A stretch of 64,000 nucleotides of DNA from Tessaracoccus sp. OS52 (lineage in GTDB: Bacteria > Actinomycetota > Actinomycetes > Propionibacteriales > Propionibacteriaceae): positions 372,001 to 436,000 of the forward strand of contig NZ_JAJEWM010000001.1 of the NCBI RefSeq assembly GCF_020687685.1. Direction: 5' to 3'. This document shows positions 17,405 to 26,009 of this stretch, in pieces. The notes beneath the pieces are model-generated. The model saw nothing but the letters and a program-made list of their open reading frames with translations, searched no databases and was not told the DNA's origin. The position numbers and the translations under genes are program-made. How positions within the stretch are numbered: position 1 is the stretch's first letter; each line of letters starts with the position of its first letter.

Positions 17405-18058
17405 ATGGCGTCCGTGGCGAAACGAGAAGTGGTCCTGACTGTCGAGAAGCTGAAGAAGGCCTACGGGCCGGTGACGATCGTGGAAGGCCTCGACCTCAAG
17501 GTCCACGCCGGGGAGGCGGTGGCGCTCACGGGGCGCAACGGTGCCGGCAAGTCCACCGTGCTGCGCTGCATCGTCGGGGCCGACCGTCCCGACGAGGGCA
17601 CGGTGAACGTCCTGGGCACCAAGATGAACGAGACCAACCCCGAGATCCGCCGGAACGTGGCGACGGTCATCGACGACCTCGACTTCTTCCCCGACCTCTC
17701 CGTCGTCGAGCACCTCGACCTGCTGGCGCGTGCGCACGGTCTGCATGACCCGGACGCCCTGGTAGATGAGGTCCTCGACGAGGTGCAGCTGGTGCCGCAG
17801 GCGAGCCAGTTGCCCAACACCCTGTCCTCGGGCCAGCGCCGTCGGCTCGCGCTGGCGACGGCGTTCGTCCGGCCCCGTCGGCTGCTGGTGATGGACGAGC
17901 CCGAGCAGCGCCTCGACGTCGAGGGCATCGAGTGGCTGGGCCGACGGCTGCGGCAGGACCTCGACGACGGCCTCGCGATCGTGATGGCGAGCCACGAGCC
18001 CGCGCTCCTGAAGGCGATCAACGCCCGCGAGGTCCGGCTGGGGGAGCCGCGCGGATGA
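17405..18058 (+). CDS. ABC transporter ATP-binding protein
   Basis: ATPase subunit of 217 residues. It has Walker A GRNGAGKST (about residues 39-47), a signature loop that reads LSSGQRRR rather than LSGGQ, Walker B LLVMDEPEQRLD and the switch His in ASHEP. The D-loop reads EQRLD where SGLD/NGLD is usual. Its stop overlaps the start of a polytopic membrane protein gene (ATGA), so the pair probably forms one transporter. Direction and cargo are not evident, but the lack of a binding-protein gene points to export or a membrane-remodelling role. Start could be ATG 17405 or GTG 17414; neither has a strong ribosome site. Confidence 0.9.
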   Translation: MASVAKREVVLTVEKLKKAYGPVTIVEGLDLKVHAGEAVALTGRNGAGKSTVLRCIVGADRPDEGTVNVLGTKMNETNPEIRRNVATVIDDLDFFPDLSVVEHLDLLARAHGLHDPDALVDEVLDEVQLVPQASQLPNTLSSGQRRRLALATAFVRPRRLLVMDEPEQRLDVEGIEWLGRRLRQDLDDGLAIVMASHEPALLKAINAREVRLGEPRG

Positions 18059-19695
18059 ATGTGACAGACGACCGGTTCGGTGAGGTCGGGCAGGCCGACG
18101 AGAAGCAGCTGAAGCTGCTGATGCGCGACTGGCGCCACGGCCGCGCCGACCGCAACATCCTTGAGGCACTGCAGGACGCCTACGTGATGGTCTTCGGCGT
18201 GGTCCTGATCGGGGCCATGCTGATCAGTTCCATCATCCAGGCCCAACAGTCGGTGGCAGGCTGCACCACGGACTCGTGCCTGGCCGCGCGCGGACTCCTG
18301 CCCTGGGCGGCGGTGGCCGCGGTGCTGGCGTTCACGCTGGTGGCCTGCCGCATGTTCGGCCCCATCGTCGCCTCCGCGGCCGAGGGGTTCTGGCTGATGG
18401 ACGCCGCGGTGGATCGCCGGCGACTCCTGCGCGGACGGCTGTTCGCGGCACTCGCCATCGCGTTCGGCCTGGGCGCGCTCTTCGGTGCTCTCATCGCGGC
18501 GCTGACGGGGTCGACGCTTGTGAACGTGGGCGTCTGGGCGCTGTCGGCAGGTCTCGGAGCATTCGGGCTGACCGCCTTCGCGGCCGCGGAACAAGGCCTG
18601 GAGCGGCACTGGATCACCACGGCCCTGCAGTGGATCGTCGGGTTGCTCGCCGTCGCGACGCTGCTCGCGCTGGTCGGCATCGCCGCCGGCTGGCTCCCGG
18701 TCGAGGGGCTGGACCGCCTGAGTGTCGAGTTCGCCTACCTCATCGCCGGCGGAGGCCTGCTGCTCGGCATCATCTCCGCCGTGCTGGCGCACCAGCGGCT
18801 CCGCAACATCCGGCGCCAACGGCTGACCGCCGGCAGTTCGCTCATCGCGGGCATGCAGGGTGCCGCCTTCGCGCTCGACTTCGCGCTGGTGCGGGACATC
18901 CTGGTGGAGCACAAGGCAAAGCAGAAGGGGCACGTGCGCGCCACCCGCGGGGCCGGCGTCGGCACCAAGGCGCTGGTGCTGCGCGACGTGCAGCGGCTGT
19001 GGCGCAGCCCCATGCCGCTGGTCGGCTGGCTGGGGTCCATGGTGGTCCCGTACGCGGTGCAGGCGCTGGGCATCTCGCAGCTGAACCCGCCGATCTCCGC
19101 GCTGGTGCTGATGGCGGTGCTCATCCCGTTCATGAACTCCCTGCGTGTGCTGACGCGCACCAAGGGCCTGCAGCGCTGCTTCCCGTTCTCACCGTCCCAG
19201 ATCAAGACCGCGGTCATCATCGTGCCCGCGGTACTCGCGCTGGTGTGGGGCATCGCCACGGCGCCGGCGTTCCTCGGCGTCCTGGGTGGGGAGCGGCTGG
19301 ACCTGTTCGCCGGCGTCACGGCTGCCCTGATCACTGCCGTGGCGGGGCTGCTGGCGGCCATCCGCTGGGTCAGTGCCAAGCCGGCCGACTACGGCGGGCC
19401 CATCGTCGCCGTCGGTGTGGGGGCGATGCCACCCGGCATGCTGTTCTCCATCCTCCGCGGCATCGACATGGTGGCGCTGGTGACCCTGCCGATCGTGTTC
19501 GGGCTGCCGGTGTGGGTCTCGATCCTCATCGCCGCCGTCGCGTTCGCGATCCTGCGCTCCGGGTTCGACAAGGACCAGATGCTGGAACAGCAGGAGGAGC
19601 AGCGCCGGCTCCTGGAGGAGGAGAAGGCCAGGAAGCAGGGCCGCTCCACGGGAAATGCGACCAAGATCAAGGTGCAGCGTTCGGCCAAGCGCTGA
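18055..19695 (+). CDS. Polytopic membrane protein, partner of the ABC ATPase (DUF6297-like)
   Basis: A 546-residue protein with about twelve hydrophobic segments and a soluble N-terminal stretch of 45 residues. The segment MQGAAFALDFALVRDILVEH followed by a basic loop and LVLRDVQRLWRSPMPL resembles actinobacterial DUF6297 proteins, which I recall as neighbours of ABC ATPases; that family assignment is tentative. The C-terminus is a charged, probably coiled-coil tail rich in Glu, Gln, Arg and Lys (from about residue 510). The ATG overlaps the ATPase stop. No substrate can be inferred. Confidence 0.7.
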   Translation: MNVTDDRFGEVGQADEKQLKLLMRDWRHGRADRNILEALQDAYVMVFGVVLIGAMLISSIIQAQQSVAGCTTDSCLAARGLLPWAAVAAVLAFTLVACRMFGPIVASAAEGFWLMDAAVDRRRLLRGRLFAALAIAFGLGALFGALIAALTGSTLVNVGVWALSAGLGAFGLTAFAAAEQGLERHWITTALQWIVGLLAVATLLALVGIAAGWLPVEGLDRLSVEFAYLIAGGGLLLGIISAVLAHQRLRNIRRQRLTAGSSLIAGMQGAAFALDFALVRDILVEHKAKQKGHVRATRGAGVGTKALVLRDVQRLWRSPMPLVGWLGSMVVPYAVQALGISQLNPPISALVLMAVLIPFMNSLRVLTRTKGLQRCFPFSPSQIKTAVIIVPAVLALVWGIATAPAFLGVLGGERLDLFAGVTAALITAVAGLLAAIRWVSAKPADYGGPIVAVGVGAMPPGMLFSILRGIDMVALVTLPIVFGLPVWVSILIAAVAFAILRSGFDKDQMLEQQEEQRRLLEEEKARKQGRSTGNATKIKVQRSAKR

Positions 19696-19789
19696 GGGGC
19701 GCATCCTTGAGGGTGTGGTGATCGCTGGAAGCACGTCGCGTCCGGTGGCGTGACCTGGCAGGTTGAACTACCGAAGAAAGGCTTTTGCC

Positions 19790-20713
19790 GTGCAGAACCC
19801 CTCAGATCTCTACCGCTTCGAGACCGACGCCGACCTCGGCGAGTCGCGCTCGGGGGTGTTGGTGGTGACCCTGGGTGCCTTCATCGACGCCGGCGACGTC
19901 CAGCGCATCCTGGGTGAGCACCTCGTGGAGTCGGGCAACTCCGAGCTCATCGCATCCTTCGACCTCGACCAGCTCTTCGACTACCGGGGCCGCCGCCCCG
20001 TGATGATCTTCGACGCGAATCGCTGGGCCGGCTACGAGGCTCCCGCCATGATGCTGCGACGGCTGACAGACCGGGACGGGCACACCTATTACCTCCTCAC
20101 CGGACCCGAACCCGACTTCCAGTGGGAGCGGGTGGTCGAGGCCATCCGGGAACTTGTCGTGTACCTGGGGGTGACACTGGTGGTCACCGTCCACGGCATC
20201 CCCATGGGCGTGCCGCACACCAGGCCCGTCGGGATGACGGCGCACGCCACCGACCCGAACCTCATCGGGGCAGTGAGGTCCCCCTTCGGGCGCGTCCAGG
20301 TACCGGGCTCGCTCGGTGCCCTGCTCGAACTCCGGCTCGGGGAGGCGGGGCATGCGGCGGCCGGGTTCGCCATCCACGTGCCCCACTACCTGGCAGCCTC
20401 CGAGTTCGCGGAGGGGGCACTGGCCGCACTCAACGCCGTCGTGGACCTGACGGGGCTGAACCTGCCCAACGACGGACTCGTCGCCAAGGCCGAGGCCAAC
20501 CGGCGCGCGATCGCTGCCGAGGTGGACGGCAACGAGGAGGTCGGCGCGATCGTTGCGGCGCTGGAGCAGCAGTACGACGCCTTCGTCCAGGGCGCACAGC
20601 GTCCGAGCCTCTGGGCCGCGGAGGGCGACCAGATCCCCTCGGCCGACCAACTCGGTGCTGAGTTCGAGAACTTCCTGCGTTCGGTCTCCGACGACGACGA
20701 GGACTCTGACTGA
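19790..20713 (+). CDS. PAC2 family protein
   Basis: A 307-residue cytosolic protein of the PAC2 (proteasome assembly chaperone-like) family that is widespread in actinobacteria. Recognisable stretches are VLVVTLGAFIDAG near residue 24, SFDLDQLFDYRGRRP, LLTGPEPDFQWERVVEAI, VVTVHGIPMGVPHTRPV and HVPHYLA. The C-terminal 40 residues are acidic, ending in SDDDEDSD. Start is the GTG at 19790, about 9 bases after AAGAAAGG; a TTG at 19763 is less likely. The role of bacterial PAC2 proteins is largely undefined. The gene stands alone, 94 bases after the ABC pair. Confidence 0.82.
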   Translation: MQNPSDLYRFETDADLGESRSGVLVVTLGAFIDAGDVQRILGEHLVESGNSELIASFDLDQLFDYRGRRPVMIFDANRWAGYEAPAMMLRRLTDRDGHTYYLLTGPEPDFQWERVVEAIRELVVYLGVTLVVTVHGIPMGVPHTRPVGMTAHATDPNLIGAVRSPFGRVQVPGSLGALLELRLGEAGHAAAGFAIHVPHYLAASEFAEGALAALNAVVDLTGLNLPNDGLVAKAEANRRAIAAEVDGNEEVGAIVAALEQQYDAFVQGAQRPSLWAAEGDQIPSADQLGAEFENFLRSVSDDDEDSD

Positions 20714-20768
20714 CCGGTACCCGGTTGGTTTCTCCGCCCCGGCCGGTGGCCTCATGCAGACTGGGCGC

Positions 20769-21455
20769 ATGGCTCGTGTCGTTGACTGGTTGATCGGCGC
20801 CCTGGGGATGTTGTTCCTGCTCGCCATTGGAGTGGTCGTGCTCTGGTGGGTGGTCTCCGACCCGGTGGCCGAGCCCGGCGGGGAGCCCAGCGCCACCCCA
20901 ACGCCCACCGCCTCCGCCTCCGCCACGGCCCCCGCCGACCTCGCAGCCGACGAGGTCTGGCTGGGGGCCATGGAACTGCAGTCGGCAGTGGTCGTGCTCT
21001 CTGGTTCCACGCTGACCGACGTCGAGGCCTGGGGTGACGGCGTGCGGTCTGGCCCACAGCGGCTCGTGGTGGAGCAACTGGAGGTGCGGGCGACGGTGCC
21101 CTTCGACACGGTCGCCGCGGAACTGGGTGGCGACTCCCGGGTGAGGGCCGCGGAGGGCGGCCAGGCTGCGGTCCACCGCACCGTCGACGTGCTGGGGAGG
21201 CAGATCGCGGTGGTGGCCACGGGGACCGTCGAGGTGAGGGACGGACTGATCGTCGTAGAGCCACGCTCCATCGACCTGGGCGGGCCGGATTTCCTGTCAG
21301 ATGCCATCGCGGCGCTGGTGCGCGAGTTCGTGACCATCGAGCAGCCCGTGGAGGGACTGCCGCCGAACCTGGTGCTGCGTGACGTCGAGGTCGACCAGGA
21401 CGGCTTCCGCGTACTCCTCACCGGGCAGGACGTGGTGCTCTCCGAGGGCGGCTGA
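20769..21455 (+). CDS. DUF2993/LmeA-like membrane-anchored lipid-binding protein
   Basis: A 228-residue protein with one N-terminal membrane anchor (about residues 9-28), a short Pro/Thr/Ala-rich linker (SATPTPTASASATAP), and a beta-rich extracytoplasmic domain containing QRLVVEQLEVRATVPF and PPNLVLRDVEVDQDGFRVLLTG. This matches DUF2993 proteins, whose mycobacterial member LmeA binds phospholipids and supports envelope glycolipid maturation. It probably faces the cell exterior, perhaps acting on lipids or mannolipids. It starts at ATG 20769; an in-frame ATG at 20754 is an alternative. Moderate certainty about family, low about function. Confidence 0.72.
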   Translation: MARVVDWLIGALGMLFLLAIGVVVLWWVVSDPVAEPGGEPSATPTPTASASATAPADLAADEVWLGAMELQSAVVVLSGSTLTDVEAWGDGVRSGPQRLVVEQLEVRATVPFDTVAAELGGDSRVRAAEGGQAAVHRTVDVLGRQIAVVATGTVEVRDGLIVVEPRSIDLGGPDFLSDAIAALVREFVTIEQPVEGLPPNLVLRDVEVDQDGFRVLLTGQDVVLSEGG

Positions 21456-21506
21456 CGCCCGGGTCCCGCCCACTGAGCGCGTAACCGGTCCAGCGGCCCC
21501 GCCGTG

Positions 21507-22763
21507 TCAGTCGGACAGGCCCAGCGCCTGCAGCATCGGAAGCAGCTTCGCCTGCGTCTCGGCGAGTTCGTCGGCGGGCTCGGAGTCGGCGACGACACCC
21601 GCTCCGGCGAACAGCTGGATCTCCGACGGGTCGTTGCGCATGATCTGGCCGCCCCGCAGCGCCAGGGCCCATTCGCCGTCGCCCCGGGCGTCGACCCATC
21701 CGATGGGGCCCGCGTAGCGGCCGCGGTCCATGGACTCGAGCTCGCTGATGACCTCCCGGGCCCGGAAGGTCGGGGTGCCGCACACCGCCGCGCTCGGATG
21801 GAGCGCCGCAGCCAGGGCCAGAGCGCTGGTCTCCGGCTCGGTCACGCCGGTGATGTCGGTTGACAGGTGCAGGACGTTGGGCAGCGGCAGCACCGACGGC
21901 GCCTCAGGTACGTTCATGGCCGAACAGAAGGGCTCTAGGGCGCGGGCCACGGACTCGACGGCGAACTCGTGCTCGGCGATGTCCTTCTGTGACCGGGCCA
22001 GCTCCGCTGCGCGCGCCAGGGAGTCGGTGTGCTCGGGGTCGAGGGAGACGGTCCCGGCCAGGACCCGCGACGTCGCGAGCCCGCCCTGTCGTCGGATCAG
22101 GAGTTCCGGGGTGGCGCCGACGAGGCCGTCGACCAGGTAGCACCAGGTGGTGGGGTAGCGGTTCAGCAGCCGGTTCAGGATGGTCCGGGCATCCAGCGGG
22201 CCGTCGGCGCGCGCGCGGACGTTGCGGGCGAGCACCACCTTGCTGACCTCGCCGGTGTGGATCAGGCGGACGACCTCGCCGACGATCTCGGTCCACTGCT
22301 CCGGGGACACGGCCCCGTCGAACAACTCCACGCCGGTGGGCGGCACGAGGGGCTCACCGACGTCGGGGAGTTCGTAGCTCATCCGGGCGCCGTCGAGCTT
22401 GGTGAGCCAGAACTGGCCCGCTCGTCGTCCGATGATGATCTTGGGCACGATGAGCACCGAGCGCTCGTCGGAGCCGTCCGGGTCGAAGGTGAAGGAGCCG
22501 ACGGCCAGTGGTCCGGTCCCGTAGGCGCCGGGCAGCTCGGAGTCGTGGTCTATGTAGGAGGCCACCTCGTTCCACCAGACGTCGGCCGCGTCGGCGTAGT
22601 CGGTCTCGAAACGCGCGACCTCGCCGAGCGTCACGATGCCCTCCCCCTTGCGGATGAAGGCGGTGGCCGGTCCGGAGAGCGGCAGGAAGCGCTGGAGCGG
22701 GCCCGGGTCGTCGATCGCGACGGTCGTGGCGCGCAGGCGGTTGCTGCCGGATTCCAGAATCAC
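21507..22763 (-). CDS. menF: Isochorismate synthase (menaquinone entry enzyme)
   Basis: Chorismate-utilising enzyme that converts chorismate to isochorismate for MenD. The 418-residue protein has the family core GEVSKVVLARNVRARAD, FSA-like SPEQWTEIV, ATPELLIRRQGG, LHLSTDITGV, the conserved HPSAAVCGTP, and YAGPIGWVDARGDGEWALALRGG near the C-terminus. Siderophore-type isochorismate synthases (EntC) look similar. The other men genes in the window and the absence of siderophore genes favour menaquinone. The GTG start has a TAATGT hexamer 7 bases upstream. The gene diverges from the reductase-nuo operon. Confidence 0.9.
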   Translation of the reverse strand: MILESGSNRLRATTVAIDDPGPLQRFLPLSGPATAFIRKGEGIVTLGEVARFETDYADAADVWWNEVASYIDHDSELPGAYGTGPLAVGSFTFDPDGSDERSVLIVPKIIIGRRAGQFWLTKLDGARMSYELPDVGEPLVPPTGVELFDGAVSPEQWTEIVGEVVRLIHTGEVSKVVLARNVRARADGPLDARTILNRLLNRYPTTWCYLVDGLVGATPELLIRRQGGLATSRVLAGTVSLDPEHTDSLARAAELARSQKDIAEHEFAVESVARALEPFCSAMNVPEAPSVLPLPNVLHLSTDITGVTEPETSALALAAALHPSAAVCGTPTFRAREVISELESMDRGRYAGPIGWVDARGDGEWALALRGGQIMRNDPSEIQLFAGAGVVADSEPADELAETQAKLLPMLQALGLSD

Positions 22764-22770
22764 CCACCCG

Positions 22771-22776
22771 ACATTA
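22771..22776 (-). promoter_or_regulatory. Leaderless -10 element for menF
   Basis: TAATGT on the minus strand, 7 bases before the GTG at 22763. Confidence 0.45.
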
Positions 22777-22960
22777 GCCGAGCGTCCCGTGTAGCTGCGA
22801 ACCGGCGCCGCCTCCGGTCCTGGGCGCCGGACGTCGGGTTTGGACGCGGGGGGCGCAGGTCCTTGTCGCGGCTTGATTTCCGATTTAGGAAACGAATCCG
22901 TGGCCGAATTGCAGGACGAAGCACCTAGTCAGGCGGGACTGTGGGCGGGTGGGGCTCCGG

Positions 22961-22991
22961 TTGGAGGTTTGCGGATTCCACACCCTAGACT
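22961..22991 (+). promoter_or_regulatory. Candidate promoter of the reductase-nuo operon
   Basis: TTGGAG at 22961-22966 and TAGACT at 22986-22991, spaced by 19 bases, slightly long for a housekeeping promoter. A small hairpin (CCCCT/AGGGG at 23003-23016) and a CAGGAG ribosome site at 23028-23033 follow, giving a normal untranslated leader. Confidence 0.42.
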
Positions 22992-23039
22992 GACCTGCGA
23001 AACCCCTCCGTAGGGGCCGATCAGATCCAGGAGTTGCCA

Positions 23040-24338
23040 ATGCCCAACGCCAAGCCGACAAGTGGCATGGCGCCCACCGAGAACGCTGAGGCCGACGTCA
23101 TCGTCGTCGGCGCCGGACCCGGTGGATCCTCGACCGCGGCAAACCTTGCTCGCCGCGGCCTGTCCGTTCTCCTGCTCGAGAAGAGCCACTTCCCCCGCGA
23201 GAAGGTCTGCGGCGACGGCCTCACGCCCCGTGCCACCCGCGCCCTGACCCGACTGGGCATCGACACCTCCGAGGAAGCCGGCTGGCTCCACAACAAGGGC
23301 CTGCGGATCTACGGCGGCCGCGTCGAGCCCTTCGTGATCGACTGGCCGGACCTGACCGACTTCCCGCCCTACGGCGTGGTCCGGCAGCGCGCTGACTTCG
23401 ACGACCTCCTGGCTCGCCACGCCGTCTCCTTCGGTGCGCGCCTGGTTGAGGGCGCCACTGTCAACGAGCCGATCCTCGACGACCGCTCCGGCCGCATCGT
23501 CGGCGTCCGCACCAAGGAGGGGGCCACCTACCGCGCCCCGCTGGTCGTCGCCGCCGACGGCAACTCCTCGCGCCTGGCCATCTCCATGGGACTGACCAAG
23601 CGCGACGACCGCCCCATGGGCGTGGCCGTGCGCACCTACTACACCTCGCCCCGGTCCAACGACGACTACCTCGAGTCCTGGCTGGAGCTGTGGGACGGAG
23701 AACCCCACAAGTCCACCCTGATGCCCGGCTACGGCTGGGTCTTCGGGATGGGCGACGGCACCTCCAACGTCGGGCTCGGAGTGCTCAACACCTCCAAGAG
23801 CTTCGGCAAGACCGACTACAAGGCGCTCCTGAAGCGCTGGCTGGACAACACGCCCGAGGAATGGGGCTTCCGCGACGAGAACATGGTGGGACGGGTGCAG
23901 GGCGCCGCGCTCCCCATGGCCTTCAACCGCAAGCCCCACTACGGTCGCGGCCTGCTGCTGGTCGGTGACGCAGGTGGCATGGTGAACCCCTTCAACGGGG
24001 AGGGGATCGCCTACGCGATGGAGTCCGCGGAGGCCGCTGCCGACGCGATGGCCGAGGCCCACGCCCGCGGCATCGGAACCGACTCCGCGGAGAAGGCGCT
24101 GCGCGGCTACCCCGCGCGGCTGAACTCGGAACTGGGCGGGTACTACCGCCTCGGGACGATCTTCGTGAAGCTCATCGGGGACCCGCGGATCATGCACCTT
24201 TGCACCACATATGGTCTACCTCGCAAGACGCTGATGCGTTTCGTGATGAAGTTGCTCGCAAACCTGACGGACTCGCGCGACGGTGACGCGATGGACAGGA
24301 TCATCAACGGTCTGTGCAAGGTGGCACCGTCAGCATGA
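23040..24338 (+). CDS. Geranylgeranyl reductase-family flavoprotein (menaquinone reductase candidate)
   Basis: FAD-dependent oxidoreductase of 432 residues. It has the dinucleotide-binding fold VIVVGAGPGGSSTAANLARRG (about residues 20-40, cited as range), the PREKVCGDGLTPRATRAL motif, and the second FAD motif GLLLVGDAGGMVNPFNGEGI near residue 305. Family members reduce isoprenoid double bonds. The mycobacterial homologue MenJ saturates one unit of the menaquinone side chain. Position directly upstream of nuoA and next to menF supports a menaquinone substrate, but archaeal-type lipid or chlorophyll-pathway reductases share the fold. The ATG at 23040 follows CAGGAG at a 6-base spacing. Confidence 0.85.
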   Translation: MPNAKPTSGMAPTENAEADVIVVGAGPGGSSTAANLARRGLSVLLLEKSHFPREKVCGDGLTPRATRALTRLGIDTSEEAGWLHNKGLRIYGGRVEPFVIDWPDLTDFPPYGVVRQRADFDDLLARHAVSFGARLVEGATVNEPILDDRSGRIVGVRTKEGATYRAPLVVAADGNSSRLAISMGLTKRDDRPMGVAVRTYYTSPRSNDDYLESWLELWDGEPHKSTLMPGYGWVFGMGDGTSNVGLGVLNTSKSFGKTDYKALLKRWLDNTPEEWGFRDENMVGRVQGAALPMAFNRKPHYGRGLLLVGDAGGMVNPFNGEGIAYAMESAEAAADAMAEAHARGIGTDSAEKALRGYPARLNSELGGYYRLGTIFVKLIGDPRIMHLCTTYGLPRKTLMRFVMKLLANLTDSRDGDAMDRIINGLCKVAPSA

Positions 24339-24366
24339 CCGGAATCGGAAGAGGGAGGGGACAGAG

Positions 24367-24726
24367 ATGAATCTCTACATCCCAATCGTCGGCATGGCGG
24401 TCCTGGCCGCCGTATTCGTCCTCGTGGCGATCGTGCTCAGCATCAACGTCGGTCCGGCGCGCTACAACCGGGCCAAGTACGACTCCTACGAGTGCGGGAT
24501 CCAGCCCACCCCCCAGCCCGTGGGCGGTGGCCGCTTCCCGGTGAAGTACTACATCACGGCCATGCTGTTCATCATCTTCGACATCGAGATCGTGTTCCTC
24601 TACCCATGGGCGGTGGCCTACAACCAGTTGGGCACCTTCGCCGTGGTGGAGATGATCATCTTCGTCGTCACGGTGCTCATCGCCTACTTCTACGTCCTGC
24701 GCCGCAACGGCCTGGACTGGGACTGA
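24367..24726 (+). CDS. nuoA: NADH-quinone oxidoreductase subunit A
   Basis: Small membrane subunit of complex I, 119 residues with three helices. The conserved loop YDSYECGIQPTPQP between helices 1 and 2 contains the Cys typical of NuoA, and helix 2 carries the acidic FDIEIVFLYPWA. It is first of fourteen nuo genes in the standard A-to-N order, 28 bases after the reductase gene, with a GGGAGGGG ribosome site. Confidence 0.96.
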   Translation: MNLYIPIVGMAVLAAVFVLVAIVLSINVGPARYNRAKYDSYECGIQPTPQPVGGGRFPVKYYITAMLFIIFDIEIVFLYPWAVAYNQLGTFAVVEMIIFVVTVLIAYFYVLRRNGLDWD

Positions 24727-24741
24727 TCGGGAAGGTCTGAC

Positions 24742-25296
24742 ATGGGAATCGAAGACAAGCTGCCCAGCGGCGTCCTCCTCACCACGCTGGAAGGCGTCGC
24801 GGGATGGATGCGTCAGGCGTCCTTCTGGCCGGTGACGATGGGTCTCGCCTGCTGCGCCATCGAGATGATGGCGTTCGGCACCCCCCGGTACGACTCCGGC
24901 CGTTGGGGCCAGGAGGTCTTCCGCGCCTCGCCCCGCTCTGCGGACCTGATGATCGTCTCCGGCCGCGTGAGCCAGAAGATGGCCCCGGTCATCCGCCAGA
25001 TCTACGACCAGATGCCCAACCCCAAGTGGGTCCTGTCCATGGGTGCGTGCGCCAGCTCCGGTGGCATGTTCAACAACTACGCGATCATCCAGGGCTGCGA
25101 CCACTTCCTCCCGGTGGACATGTACGTGCCGGGCTGTCCGCCGCGGCCCGACATGCTCATCGACGCCATCTTCAAGCTGCGCCAGCAGGTCCAGAAGACG
25201 CCCATCGGCCCCAACGCCATCAAGGCGATCGAGGAGAACGAGCAGGCCGCGCTGACGGCGCCGGCCACCCACGAGATGAAGGGGCTCATGCGATGA
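24742..25296 (+). CDS. nuoB: NADH-quinone oxidoreductase subunit B
   Basis: Holds the terminal [4Fe-4S] cluster N2 that passes electrons to menaquinone. The 184-residue protein has the tandem cysteines in [10 protein letters not shown], the third in [10 protein letters not shown] and the fourth in VPGCPPRPD. Its start follows GGGAAGG. Its stop overlaps nuoC as ATGA. A second, much shorter NuoB-like protein is encoded at 55.7 kb. Confidence 0.97.
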   Translation: MGIEDKLPSGVLLTTLEGVAGWMRQASFWPVTMGLACCAIEMMAFGTPRYDSGRWGQEVFRASPRSADLMIVSGRVSQKMAPVIRQIYDQMPNPKWVLSMGACASSGGMFNNYAIIQGCDHFLPVDMYVPGCPPRPDMLIDAIFKLRQQVQKTPIGPNAIKAIEENEQAALTAPATHEMKGLMR

Positions 25297-26009
25297 GCGA
25301 GGACAAGCTTCCGCAGCGTCCCGAAGGCGCCCTTCCCATCGGGGAGGGCGAGGAGCTGACGGCGCCCGTGCGCAAGGCATTCGCCACCACCCAGGGCATG
25401 TGGTCGCGGGACTCGGGGGACACCTCGGGCTACGGGCGCATCCAGCGGACGCTGGAGATGCCCGGCCGCAGCGAGCCCCCGTTCGACGACGTGCACGACG
25501 CCATCTGGGGCCGCGCCATCGAGGTCGTTCCGGCCCTGCGCGCCAGCAGGGTGCTGTTCGACCGGGGTGAACTCACCATCTACGTGGACCGCGCCGAGCT
25601 CCCCGAAGTTGTCAGGACCTTCCGCGACGATCCGTTCCTGCGCTTCGAGGTCTGCATGTCGGTCTCCGGCGTGCACTACCCGCAGGACACCGGGGCCGAA
25701 CTGCACTCGGTCTACCACCTGCATTCCTTCACCCACAACCGCCGAGTCCGCCTCGAGGTGACCTGCCCCGACGCGGATCCGCACATCCCGTCGGTCGTGG
25801 CCACCTACCCGATGGCCAACTGGCACGAGCGGGAGACCTACGACCTCTTCGGGATCATCTACGACGGCCACCCCGGACTGACCCGAATCATGATGCCCGA
25901 CGACTGGGTGGGCCACCCGCAGCGCAAGGACTACCCGCTGGGCGGCGTCGACGTCGAGTACAAGGGCGCGCGGGTACCCGCGCCTGACAACCGGAGGACC
26001 TACTCATGA
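25293..26009 (+). CDS. nuoC: NADH-quinone oxidoreductase subunit C
   Basis: 30-kDa structural subunit of the connecting module, 238 residues. An N-terminal extension of about 75 residues precedes the conserved domain, which includes [15 protein letters not shown] and the signature [22 protein letters not shown] followed by RKDYPLGG. NuoC and NuoD are separate genes here rather than fused. The start overlaps nuoB and the stop overlaps nuoD, both as ATGA. Confidence 0.96.
   Translation: MSEDKLPQRPEGALPIGEGEELTAPVRKAFATTQGMWSRDSGDTSGYGRIQRTLEMPGRSEPPFDDVHDAIWGRAIEVVPALRASRVLFDRGELTIYVDRAELPEVVRTFRDDPFLRFEVCMSVSGVHYPQDTGAELHSVYHLHSFTHNRRVRLEVTCPDADPHIPSVVATYPMANWHERETYDLFGIIYDGHPGLTRIMMPDDWVGHPQRKDYPLGGVDVEYKGARVPAPDNRRTYS

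Noticed and set aside
21507-22763. Siderophore or salicylate isochorismate synthase
   Set aside because: No siderophore genes are nearby, while most menaquinone genes are in the same window.
23040-24338. Electron-transfer flavoprotein dehydrogenase or squalene epoxidase-like enzyme
   Set aside because: The CGDGLTPRA motif and position beside nuo and men genes fit the geranylgeranyl reductase family better.
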